Source of the DNA: Knoxdaviesia capensis
Lineage: Eukaryota; Ascomycota; Sordariomycetes; Microascales; Gondwanamycetaceae
Reading direction: 5' to 3'
DNA: 64,000 nt
NCBI GenBank assembly: GCA_001510575.1
Contig: LNGK01000008.1
Span: forward strand, 4,908,981 to 4,972,980
In this document: positions 1 through 11,214 of the stretch, one piece after another
How the letters are laid out: every line of letters starts with the position of its first letter
Position numbering within the stretch: position 1 is the stretch's first letter
Made by a program: the position numbers and the translations under genes
The notes under the pieces: model-generated
The model's input: the letters and a program-made list of their open reading frames with translations, nothing else
What the model was told of the DNA's origin: nothing
The model's database searches: none

Positions 1-371
1 TATAGCTATTAGAATTTCCTTAGAAGATATATAGATTTCGTAATTAATATACGTAAAGGATCTACTTAAGAGAATATAACTAGAGGATATATATAGTATT
101 AATATACCTAGAGAAGTGAAATTAAGAATAGGATAAGTAACGATATCGGAGACGAATATAATAATCCTAGTCCTAATAGAAATACGTAAGTACTAATAAA
201 TAATAAGCGGAGTAAATTAGCTAGTAATATAAATATAACTAGATATCGCTTTCGTAATAGGTATATTAGTAAGAAGAATATAGGTACTAATATTAAACGA
301 TATAGTTAAAGTAAAACGAGTACTACGCTATATTAAATAGGAATAAAATATCGGAATTAAATATACTATTA
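1..371 (+). pseudogene. Ty1/copia pol remnant, reverse-transcriptase end (left half)
   Basis: This is the 3' part of a copia reverse-transcriptase region, riddled with stops by RIP. From about 250 the + frame reads a degraded version of the copia block just before RNase H; at 305-350 it gives V-K-R-V-L-R-Y-I-K followed by stop-interrupted residues and G-I-K-Y-T, matching the family pattern A-V-K-R-V-L-R-Y-L-K-G-T..G-I.Y. Stops are TAG/TAA where CAG, TGG or CAA codons would become stops by C-to-T change on either strand. The frame is cut at 371 by the gypsy insertion and resumes at 10,215. The element's 5' part lies left of the window. It is non-functional. Confidence 0.75.
367..371. repeat. 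Target-site duplication TATTA (left copy)
   Basis: TATTA directly precedes the left LTR and is repeated at 10,210-10,214 directly after the right LTR. Five bases is the normal Ty3/gypsy integration footprint. Keeping a single copy restores the copia frame. Confidence 0.85.
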
Positions 372-650
372 TAATTCCTAGATATATAGTCTAAAGGATT
401 AATAAATAAGTTATAATTATAAGGCACGTATAGAGAAATATATATAAAGGGAAGCTTAAATTTTTTCTATCTTAAGATATTTCCTATAAAAGCGCGGTAG
501 ATATCTACCTTTTATAGGTCTTTTACTAGCTCTTTAAAGTATTTATATATATATAGATATATACCTAAATACTTACTACTAGGTAGTATCTACGTATATT
601 AGTATACGTTTATACGTAATTATAATATACCCTAACCTATTAGGGATCTA
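372..650 (-). repeat. Left LTR (3' LTR of the gypsy element)
   Basis: 279 bp, collinear without gaps with 9,931-10,209. I count nine differences, all transitions, as expected if both copies diverged mainly by RIP. It begins TAATTCC and ends GGGATCTA. Confidence 0.9.
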
Positions 651-3539
651 TAAGATCCCCTTTCTTAACTAGATCGTCCGCGATCTACCTTTAATTAGTA
701 AAAGATATTAAAAGGACTTCCCTTTATATAATTTTATACTCGTACTACGAGCGGTTTTTAATTATTTTTATATTTTTCTAAGGGTCCTCTTTTTTTTATC
801 CTTTTTAACTTTTCTAAACGTATAGAAAGAAATATAATATAAAGCGAGTCTAAATAGTAGTTAGATAGGAATAATAATAGTAATCGATAGGAAAATAGGT
901 ATCTAGTATAATAAAAGGGAACTTCTTATTTATAGCGTTTTAGGTAGCTATAGGTACCGTTTTATCTATCTAACGATATAAATACCTTAGTATTAGATAG
1001 TATTAAGAGGGATTAAGAATACTACGACGCCTAGTTAGATAGTAACGGCCTATACTATACTATATAAGTAGCGATTACGTAACTTATCTACTTATTATTA
1101 GTTAATATAAGCGGGCGCTACGCCGGGGAATTAGGTTATAAAGGTAGCGGGGACTAGGGCGTTAGGAAAGGGGGGTACTATTACGATAGCGGTAGCTACT
1201 ATTAGTATAGCTATTAGCGTAAATACTAGTATTATAGGTATAATAGTAGCTCTACTAGCTAGTATCGGTACGGTAACGGCTAATATAATAGGTATTACTA
1301 CTAGCGGAGCTACTATAGGTACTAGCGGGGGTCCTCCCTTAATAGTATTAATTTCGGCGGCCTTAGTAGCCGAAAAGAGAGGTAATAGGTATACTATAAT
1401 CGGGGCTAGCGCTAAAGCCGTACGCTATAGGCGTATAATAGTTAGTTAAATAGGTATAGGGAGTCTTATAAAGGTATATAATATAGCTACGGTATTAATA
1501 AAACGGCTCGCGTTATTAAATTCCACGCTATTTAACTTCCGATTAATAGCCGTAACGCCTTTATTATAGATAAATAGATACTTAGCTATAGCGATATCCC
1601 GTAGCGCTCGGGTCTACGTACTTAGCGTATTAATCTAATTCTCGTTAGTATCTATAAAGGTATCTATTTTAGTTAATATATTACTAGGTACCTAGTAATT
1701 AGCCTAACTATTATAGTATTCGGTATAAGTATTTTATATAGCGTTATTAATAATATATTAATAGTAGAGAATACCTAGGTATTCGATACGTCTTAATACG
1801 TATCGGGTATACGGAATCGGCTTAACGGCTCTAACTATAGCGGTAACGCGCGGTATATTCGTAGCGGGAGTAGCGGTAAGGGGAATAGCGGCTATAGTAG
1901 GTAATAGAGTATTATTAGCGTTATTATTAGTAGGCTATTAAGAGATATTATTATCGTTTATAATATAAATAATAGGCTCGGTAAGTAGAATAGCTATTAA
2001 TAGTATTAGTAATAGAAAGGATAGATAGGAAAGAGATAGTAGTAATAAGAGAGATAAAGAACTATCTAATTCTAAATCGTTTATAGCTAGAGATCGCTAG
2101 CTTCTTATACTTCTTCGTTAGTTATATAACTATTCGTTTCTTTATTTATTATAAATAGGAAAGAATTTAGGCTTTTTATTATAAAAGGTAAGGTTATTAC
2201 GGCGTTTATCGTACTATAGTAGTCCTTCTATTAGCTAATATAGTCTTAATAGCTATTAAACCGGGTAGTTACCGAGAAAAGCGGGTCCTAGAGGATAGAA
2301 GGGATAGCTAGATAAAGGACGTTTAGGTTAGTCGCGGTATTTAGAATATCGTACTATAGCGGTATTTATACTATTCGATATTAGATAGTATAATTAGTAC
2401 CTCCTTCCCCTCCCTTTATTATATAAATATAGGAAAGGGCGATAGTTAGCCGCGTAAATATAAGTAGTTAACGTAAAGCGCGGGAATTAGGAATAAAGAA
2501 GGGAAGAAAGAAAAAAAATAGTATATAAGCGTAGCGGTAAGTCTAAAGCGTTCTATTAATTATTAATATAAGAAAATAGGTTAAATATAGGGAAATACGT
2601 AGGAAAAAATTAGAAAAAGTATATAAAAAGCGGAATATTAGTAGTAATAATAATAAAATAAAAAAAAATAATAAAAGAAAAATTCTAAAAAAGGAAAATA
2701 GTATAGCTTAATAGTAAAACGTAGCTAAAATAAAAATAGAATAAAGGAAATTAGGATATAGATAGAATTAGGATATAAACGGGGGATAACTATAAAACGA
2801 ATATTATAAAGGAAAAGTAAAATAATAAATAAAAAATAAAAAAGGAAAGAAATAGTATAGGGTAAGGTAACTATCTACTAATAGACGATAGACGCTTACG
2901 ATCTAACTCGAGAAAGCGACGACTAGTATACTAAAGGCTACGAATAGGCTAGCTATCCTCGACGTACGCTAGGAATAAGTTAAACCTATTATAGCGTTTA
3001 TTAAGCTAATAACCGCCTAGTAACTCTAGAGTATAGGTATTACCTTAGTAAACGTTAATAATAAGCTATAGTCTATCGTAGAATAGCTCGTATTTATATT
3101 TTTATAGTCGATATCGTAACGTCTAATCGCCTTTACTAAAAATATAATACGTAGCCTTATCGTTTTATAATATAGTACGGATATATATTTAATATACCTT
3201 TATAGAGTTAGATAATAAGCGAATAGTCTTAAATAACTATCTTTCGTAAGTTAAATCTTATTAGGAAGTAATAACTTCGTCTATAGTAGGCTCCCGTTCG
3301 TATAGCGTAGTAATATAAGTAGTATTATTATAAGGCTTAGTACCGAAAAATAAGTAATATAGGGAAAAGCTACTTATTTATAGTTTATTTAAGTAGATAT
3401 ATATAGCTTTAGGAATAATTATTAGCTAATCGATATCTTCTTAGTTCTTAGTATTAACGCTAGCTAGATAGCTAGTAATATATTTAATTTACCCGTTAAA
3501 ACGCTTAACTCGGCTATTCGTCTATAGATAGTATATTAT

Positions 3540-3830
3540 TATACGATACTATTATATAGGGGGGTTATAGTTAGCGAGGAGGGTCTTAAATTTATTAGAG
3601 TTAAAGGGGGTACTATTATCGGTAATAATCTTAACTAGCGGTCTAAATACTACGTAAATACGTGCTATTAATAACTTTATAGTAGCTAAGGTATTATTAC
3701 GAGGGTCTATAGCTACTATAACGTAGCTAGTAACGTACTCGATTACCGTTAATAGCTATATCTATTTATTATTAATAATAAAATAGCTAGTAAAGTCTAT
3801 TCCCTAGCGTGCTAATAGTTATATAGTTAG
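3540..3830 (-). pseudogene. Gypsy integrase catalytic core remnant
   Basis: Read on the minus strand this segment gives G-I-D-F-T, then I-E-Y-V-T-S-Y-V-I-V-A-I-D, then I-I-T-D-N-S-T-P-F. These match the retroviral-type integrase core around the first two catalytic aspartates (family patterns G-I-D-F.. and ..S-D-N-G..F). Several TAG stops interrupt the frame, so it is dead. It lies downstream of the reverse transcriptase in element orientation, which classifies the element as Ty3/gypsy rather than Ty1/copia, where integrase comes first. Confidence 0.8.
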
Positions 3831-4969
3831 GATTAGTCGTAGCGATTCCGTTATTTCGGGGGGCTTTTATAGTAATTAATATTCTATATACTATTAAACG
3901 GCCTTATTCGTAACTAAAATTAAATCGGGATACTATACTCGTTTAGCTAATAGCGTATATAAGGTACTAACGCGCGTATAGCCTTCTAGCTTATAGACCT
4001 TAATAGCTTCTAAAATAGAAGCCTCGTACGTTAGTATTTTTATTAGGATATAGTTAATAACGGTATATACTTCGCTATAAAAGATAGCGAAATAGTCCTA
4101 AACGAAGGTCGAAGGGATACGATAAGGGAGTAGATAGCTATTCTCTAAGTAGTTAATAATATCCTAGACGTCGTACTATCTAAGGTCATCTAACTTCTTA
4201 ATATTAAGGGTAATTAGCGTATCGTTTATAAGTTATTCGGTATTTATAGTATTATTCGGAGGCTATTCGGCGTCGTTTTATAGTAGTTACGTTAGTAGAT
4301 AAATCTTAAATCGTTAGTTTAGTAGTCTAGGGGTCTCGTTATTAGTAGTAGTAGTAAGAAAGACGTTAATTAACGTGTTATTATCGTTCGTTTTATACCC
4401 TTCCTCCTTATTTATTATAAGCGCTATATTTATACGCGGTCGTAATAACTAATTAACTAAAATATTAGCCTTTCCGGATCGGTAGTAAATACGTATACTA
4501 TAGTATACGATTATATTAAGAAATCGTAATATTCTAGCTAGCTATTCCTATTTAATAGTAAAAAGGCGTAGGGTTTCGTAGTTAGTAATAATAGTAATCT
4601 TAGCGGCCTTTAGTTAGCTCCTCTAATACTATAATAATATAATAACGGTAAGTATTTCTCTCTCTTAGGTATTATATCGCTACTAGGTCTTTAATAAAAT
4701 AACGCTAAAGTACGTAACTAGGCGTAAAACACTACGTTTATTATTAGAATCGTATTATAATTAGAATAACGTAGTACTAACGGTATAATTAGAAGTATTA
4801 GTCTTAAGTACTAATAGGAGTATATAGTCGTAGTTACGTAGCTTTAAGAGGGAGGCTATAGTATCGCGAATATCGCGCTAGGCTTATAATAACTCGTTAT
4901 CTAGCTATACTTATACGCCTTTAGGCTTATCTACTCTAGTATACTTATAGAGTAGACGCGCTTTATATA

Positions 4970-5640
4970 CGAAATAGGGGATAAAGCGGCGTAAATAGCT
5001 AGCGGTATTTAAAAAGCTACGGATCTTAATAGTAATAATAGGCGCTAGCCTCTCGCGGATAATAGCTACCTTCTTAGGATCGGGACGAATACCGTAGATA
5101 GAGATAATTATTCCTAGGAACTTACTTTCTTTAATAAACTATTCGTACTTCTTAAGGTTTAATAATAGTCGATAGCGGCTTAATTAACGTAGAATAGCGA
5201 TTATTCTATTAGCTAATTCTATTATTATCTTACTTTAAATATAAATATTATCTAAAAGGCTTATAATAAAGGCGCGTACTAGCTTAAGGACTTCGTTTAT
5301 AAAACGCTAGAAGGTTATAAGTACGTTTATAAGGCTAAATAGTATACGAAGTTATTCGTATTATCTAAAAGGCGTAGAAAACGCTATCTTTAATACTACC
5401 TTAGGGTCTATAACTATTTACTAGAAGCCGTCTTCTAAGTTAAGAAAGGTATAGAATCGGTATCTAGCGGCCTATTATAAGGAATCCTTAATATTCGGTA
5501 GTAGATAAGCTACCTTTCGCGTAACTTTATTTAACGTACGGTAGTTAATTATAAAACGGTATCTAGGCTAGTTATCTCTAGGGAGGGGCTTCTTAGGTAG
5601 TAATAGTATAGGTATAGACTATAGGGAGTTAATAGCGTAT
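4970..5640 (-). pseudogene. Gypsy reverse transcriptase remnant
   Basis: The minus-strand frame gives K-P-L-P-R-D-N..P-R-Y-R-F-I-I-N-Y-R-T-L-N-K-V-T (family: D-Y-R.L-N..T) near 5,580-5,520. L-L-D-N-I-Y-I follows near 5,258-5,235, at the place of the Y-L-D-D catalytic box with one Asp mutated to Asn. Then come K-F-L-G and G-I-R-P-D-P-K-K-V, and S-F-L-N-T-A-S-Y-L-R-R-F-I-P near 5,020-4,975 (family: S-F-L-G.A.Y-Y-R-R-F-I). Multiple in-frame stops and the D-to-N change in the active site show it is inactive; both fit G-to-A RIP changes. Confidence 0.88.
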
Positions 5641-8600
5641 CGAATAATACTAAGTAAGAGTAGTTTATTAGTAAATTCCTTTATAATTTTACGTTAGTAA
5701 GGGCTATAGCGGCGTAGGGGGAGAGATCTAGGTTTAGTATTAGCGGTCTTAATATTATATTAAGTACGGGCCTTTACGTCCGATCTAGTATCGAAATACT
5801 ATAGAATAAAGACGAAGGTATTATTATCGAAGGCCTTTTATATAATTATTAGGGCTTTAGTATTTACCTTCTTCTATTAGTTTTCTATAATAATATAGGT
5901 ACCGCGAATAGCGTCGCGCTTCGTACGCTCTTTCGTAAGTAATAGTTACTTCTTATACTTAGGTAATAGCTCTTCGTTAAATTCGATAGTTACTTAGTTA
6001 GTATTTACCGTTCTAAGAAACGTTTATTAAGGTAAAGGAGTACTATTATATTATTACTTAGTAAGGTAAGTAATAAAGGGAAATAATTTAGAAGTAATAT
6101 AGGAGAGGGTATAAGTATTAGGATCCGTAAGTAAAATACTATAAATATATATCGATAGAGGTAAAGGGAGGTTCTTATTATAAAAAGAAGTAGGATTATT
6201 ATAAAAAGAGGTAATATTATTATAAGAAGAGGTAATATTTATTAGACTAGAATCGGTAGTAAAGGTAATATAGGTAATAGCGATATTATCTCGTCTCTAA
6301 GGAGGGTAGAAATAGGGAATAACGGGGGAATCGCGTAGGAGTATAAGCTTTATCGTACTATTAGCGTTAGTATAACTAAGCTTTATAGCTCCGCTTTAGC
6401 TAATAGTTAGGTTAGTAAGGTAGGTACCGTTAGTAATAATACTAGCTACTATAGAAATAACCTTAGATAATCTATTAATAGTCGTTAATCGGAAGGAAAT
6501 AACGATATCGTCGATAATAGCGAAGCTACTATTACCGCTTAGGCTACTAAGGCGTAGAGGGTTAGTAGATCGGTATAGTACTAAATAGCGACGGGTATAT
6601 AATTTAGAAACGAATACGCTAGCTATTCTAGTATTAATAAATACTATAAGCGGCGTTTATTAGTTATTTATTAATAAACTAGTATAGAGGCGGTATCGTT
6701 TACGGTATCCTTCGCGTTATAGCTATTTTATTAGTATCTTACTAATTAACGTTAATTCCTCTATTAAAGGGATTATAAATAGTATAGAATAGTAAGTAAC
6801 GTTAGCGAAATAATTATTATCTATATCTAAGCCCGTAGCTTCTAAGAGGGGAGATCCTTCGGGAGATAAGTCTTCTTTCTATATAGGATATATACTATAA
6901 ATAGCGGGTTTCTTATCCCTTCTCCTATTATTCCGCTATCCTTTATCCGTTATTAGTCTATTTTTATTCCCGGAGGGGTAGGGAGTAGGGGAACGGTATA
7001 TCCTTCGGTCCTAAGACGGTCTTCGTAAATAGTTACGGTTACGGGAGGTATTTTAAGAATAGTTACGAGGCTTATAGGAATAACTACGATTATCCGTTAT
7101 TTAGCTTCGGTTTATCGTGAAACGCGTACTCTAATACGCCTTTTAACGTCGATCGTTATTCTTAGTACGTAGCTCTATATATTTACGAACCTAATAACCT
7201 ATCTTTCTATATCGGAAATACGTGGATTTATCTCTATCTTTATCTTACGTAATATAATTAAGTACCTCTTTACGGGTTCTAAATTATAGCGTTTCTCCTT
7301 CCTCCTCGGTCTTTAGCGCGGTATTTAGCTAAGCGGCGTATAATTATCTAGTCTTTAATAGGTAGTAGGTAGTATTAACTATAGTATAGATACTAGAATC
7401 GGGGGTTATATCCTACTATATCTTATACTATAAGTCCGTAATATTATAACGTAGAATATCCTTTATTATACGTCGAATATAATATATTTTAAGTAAGTTA
7501 TTAATAGAATTCTATATTATTTTAGCTAAAAGTTTAATAGCTTTATATTTAGACTTATTCTAATAATTAAACGCGAGAGCTATAAATACGCGTAAAGGGG
7601 TAGATATTAGTATACGACTAGAGATAAATATTAATATAGATTCTACTAGTATAAGCTATAGTATATCGGTATACTATTAAATAAAATACTAAAGGGGTAT
7701 AAATTCGCTTTTAATTACTAGTAGTATTCGAGATATCTAATACGTATATAGAATTATAGATTTATATAAGTAGGTCTAAATACGTACTAATTATACTATA
7801 ACTATATAGTCTACCTTACTTAAGTAGTCGTTTTATAGCTAACTAATAGCTTTTTTACCGTTTTTCTTACGATCTTCTCTATTACTAATATCCGATAGGA
7901 GTATTAGCTTTAGAAACGTCGCTTAGAGGTATTAATACTACTTAATAACGTACTTATCGTTTATTAAAAGTATATTTTACTTTATTAGATTACCTTCGAT
8001 AGCTAAATTCCTATTTACTAAACGAGGGCCTAGGAATCGTCCTTTAATAGTAAGCTATAATAGTAATATAAAGCTATTAATACTAATATTAGTAAACGGT
8101 TTACTATTAGGTCCTAGATATAGTTTCGCTTAAAATATTACTTTAGGGGTTATCGTTTACGAGGGTATTTACTAGAATAGTATAGGAAATATTAGAAATA
8201 TACCGCTATCGTATACTCCTTATCTATATATATAACCTTATTATCCTTCTAGAACCGTATTACCTATACCTCTTAGTATTTATAATATAATATACGGTAC
8301 TAAGGGCTAGTTTCTCGTTAGTTAGACGTTAGTTATAGGTAATAACGGGTTATTAGCTATAGTTATACTAGAAAGGGGGCTTTTTCTACCTAGGTTAGTA
8401 GGTAATAGTAGTCTTATTATCTACGGACTAGCTAATAATAGCGAGGGAGTAGGAAAAGAAGATAAGGTAGCTATAGCTATAGCTAGTAAGTTACTACGGC
8501 TTATAGCGTCTATTAGCTTTTCTAGAAGCTTTTCTATTATCGTGCTAATAACGGTATTTATATTATCGGTACGCTCTTTCTCTCTCGCTTATCTATTAAA

Positions 8601-9815
8601 GTTAGACTCTATATAGTCCGTAAGTAACGCTTTTATTATTTACTTTAATTCCTCGATTATAATAGACTCGGTATATTAAAGCGGTAAACTACTTACTAGC
8701 TATACTAGTAGAATATTTATCCCGTTATCTATAGCTTTTCCTTTCCCTTATCCTATTATTATCTAACGATTATACGTAATAGGGGTTACTTCTATAGGGG
8801 GTTATAGCTCCTTAACTAGTAACTTACTGGTTTATAGGTTAGTTATAACGCTTACCTTACTTAAGGCTTTAAGGTTATAAGTAATACTTTTATCTCTTTT
8901 ACGTAGAACACGTTATTCTTTATCTAATATTCGGCGTAAAAGCGGATATTAGCGGTCTAAGCTCGCTAGGAAATAAGGGGTTAGGGATATAAACCGATAG
9001 TAAATAAGAGCGAAAGGGAATAAATAGGGAAAACTAGGGTATAATAGTTATAAATAGTTAGATAGTCTAGATTTATAGGGTTAATAATAAGGGGAAAGAG
9101 CGGTAGAAAGGATAACTATTAAAAAAGAAATAGGGCTAGTAAAATAAGAAACGAGACTATTAGTATATAAACGGGGTATAAAGGGGGTATAAAAGCGGGT
9201 TAGTCTTAGAATAAGAGGCGGATTAGTAATTAGAATTAAGTAGAATAAGAGAATAGGTAATAAAGGAAATCCGTAAACGGAGGTAGTAGAAAATAATTAA
9301 AAATAGTAGAAATATTAAGACGTTAGTTATCGGAATAGTAGAAGTCTTAGAAATAACTAGAAAAAGTTATAGAAATAAATAAGTAAAGTTATAAAATAAA
9401 TAGAAATATCGTAAAAATAAAGGAAAAGTCGTAGAAATAAATAAAAATAGAGGGATTAGCTATTAAATATTTAGTAATAGGGCTTAAACCTATTAGTAGT
9501 ATCTAATAGCTTAGGAGGTATAGGGAAGGCACGCGGGAGGCGTATAAAACGTCGGTAAAGGTAAGGTAATTTAGTATTTTACTAGAGTAATAGTAGTTAA
9601 TTAGCTATTAGTTTAATAAGGATGGAATTAAAAGAAGGAAAATAAAAGATATTTATTTAACGTGCTTTCGTTATTAAAAGGAGGTTAAATAGAAGGGGTT
9701 TTTTATAAAAGAAGGGTAATTCGTAGTTTACTACGGCGGAAAGTAGTAAAGCTATTAGCGGAAGTAAATTCTAAATTAAAAGAAAGGAAAGTCGAGATAT
9801 TAGTCGATTACGTAT

Positions 9816-9835
9816 CGATTAGGACTCGAACCTAG
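9816..9835 (-). other. B-box/T-arm-like sequence inside the gypsy leader
   Basis: On the minus strand this reads CTAGGTTCGAGTCCTAA, a perfect RNA polymerase III B box (GGTTCGANTCC) with flanks that can pair as a T stem apart from one C-A mismatch. The next seven bases (TCGATAC) could be an acceptor strand, but I found no matching 5' acceptor or convincing D arm. It lies about 100 bp inside the element's 5' LTR. It could be a RIP-damaged tRNA or SINE fragment, or chance. Confidence 0.3.
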
Positions 9836-9930
9836 AGGAAAAGTAGTTAATTACGACGGTTAGGCTTTAAAGGAAGGTTAATAAGAGATTAATAATATAA
9901 GTATTACGCTTATAAAAAATTAATTTTTTA

Positions 9931-10209
9931 TAATTCCTAGATATATAGTCTAAAGGACTAATAAATAAGTTATAATTATAAAGTATATATAGAGAAATAT
10001 ATATAAAGGGAAGCTTAAATTTTTTCTATCTTAAGATATTTCCTATAAAAGCGCGGTAGATATCTACCTTTTATAGGTCTTTTACTAGCTCTTTAAGGTA
10101 TTTATATATATATAGATATATACCTAAATACTTACCGCTAGGTAGTATCTACGTGTATTAGTATACGTTTATACGTAATTATAATATACCCTAACCTATT
10201 AGGGATCTA
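9931..10209 (-). repeat. Right LTR (5' LTR of the gypsy element)
   Basis: 279 bp, partner of 372-650. It is the 5' LTR because the reverse transcriptase and integrase read leftward. Followed immediately by the TATTA duplication at 10,210-10,214. Confidence 0.9.
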
Positions 10210-10738
10210 TATTATAAGCGGAAACCGGGAATAACCTCTATAACTATTAGTATACGGAGATATAGATCTAGCTAGCGATAACGATATAGGCCGTTTAACT
10301 ACTAGTTTCGTTATTTTCCTAAATAAACGACTTATCGTATAGTTATCTAGAAGATAAGTTACGGTTTCGAAATCTATATAAGAAGTAGAATATATCGTAA
10401 CCTCTAAAACTACGTTTAAAGTAAAGTAGATTCGTATAATATTACGCGAAATAAAGGAATACGTCGGGCCGACTAATATCTATTATAATAACGTAGTAGC
10501 GAAGAAAGCTATATATAACGAGAGTAATAGGGCGCGTTACCTAAGAATAGTATATTACTTTATTTAGTTAGAGGTTACTAAAGGTAACGTAAGAATATTA
10601 AAAATCGAAAGTAAGAACTAACGCGCGGATATTCTTACTAAAGCTCTCGTAAGACCCGAATTTACGAGAATAAGAGTAATACTTAACCTAACTAACGTAT
10701 CGTTAATTACGGGGAAGAATAGAAGCGAAGATAACTAA
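10210..10738 (+). pseudogene. Ty1/copia RNase H remnant (right half of the split pol)
   Basis: From 10,215 the + frame gives V-Y-G-D-I-D-L-A-S-D, then V-S-K-S-I-stop-E-V-E-Y (copia S-S-T-E-A-E-Y), N-I-Y-Y-N-N (I-Y-C-D-N), and I-E-S-K-N-stop-R-A-D-I-L-T-K-A-L (K-N-Q-R-A-D-I-L-T-K-A-L), ending at a stop at 10,736-10,738. The losses are RIP-type: W, Q and C codons turned to stops or Y, and D to N. This continues the frame broken at 371, so one copia element was split by the gypsy insertion. Confidence 0.88.
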
Positions 10739-10827
10739 AGACGCGAAGAAGTATAAGGACCCCGAGATACGGAGGACGAAGATAACTAAAGACGTAAAGG
10801 AGTATAAGGACCCCGAGATACGGAGGA
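10726..10827 (+). repeat. Two tandem 51-bp units at the copia 3' end
   Basis: The units 10,726-10,776 and 10,777-10,827 are nearly identical, each starting CGAAGATAACTAAAGACG and ending GAGATACGGAGGA. They are followed to about 10,965 by shorter degenerate units that also end in TACGGAGGA or GACGGAGGA. The first unit overlaps the copia stop codon, so the array grew from the end of pol into the 3' non-coding region. Confidence 0.8.
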
Positions 10828-10971
10828 TAGAGTATATAGTATATACGGAGGACTAAGCGTATAGCATATACGGAGGATATAGAGGATAGTATATAGTATA
10901 TACGGAGGATAGAGCGTATAATATAGACGGAGGATATAGAGGAGCATATAGCTTATAAGATATAGAAGCGC

Positions 10972-11214
10972 TATTTACGGGGAAGTATAGCCGACCTTAT
11001 CACGTGAGGTCGGCACGTAGTAATAATAACTAGCTATATCTATATCTCGCCCTCCGGATACGGTATAGCCTAAACTTCATCCTTACATATTATTATATTA
11101 TGCATGCATTACTAATATACCTATTAATAGATAGAGTACCCCTCTCCAGTTCACGTGTAGATAAGAATAAATTCTTTTAAACTGAACTTGATCTCTCCTG
11201 ACTTCTATATTTCA
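10972..11214 (+). repeat. Probable 3' LTR of the copia element
   Basis: The segment starts TATTTACGG (a RIP-altered TGTTTACGG) and ends ...TATATTTCA, so TG...CA termini are restored once RIP is allowed for. It lies directly after the copia 3' region, and normal CpA/TpG content returns within its right half. The partner LTR would be left of the window, so the ends cannot be confirmed here. It contains a perfect 8-bp inverted repeat (10,990-10,997 and 11,007-11,014) around TATCACGTG. Confidence 0.45.

Larger units (their letters stand above)
372..10209 (-). mobile_element. Complete, RIP-inactivated Ty3/gypsy LTR retrotransposon
   Basis: A 9,838-bp element has two 279-bp LTRs, a TATTA target duplication and coding remnants on the minus strand. 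The LTR termini are TA...TA, which is what TG...CA becomes after RIP. Next to the left LTR, on the minus strand, a purine run (AAGAAAGGGGAT, within 653-666) fits the polypurine tract, so the left LTR is the 3' LTR. On the minus strand a reverse transcriptase (about 5,640-4,970) is followed by an integrase core (about 3,830-3,540), the Ty3/gypsy order. Gag should lie between 9.9 and 5.7 kb, but RIP leaves no readable frame and I could not place it. The interior is long (about 9.3 kb), and about 2.9 kb between the integrase core and the 3' LTR has no domain I recognise. Confidence 0.9.
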
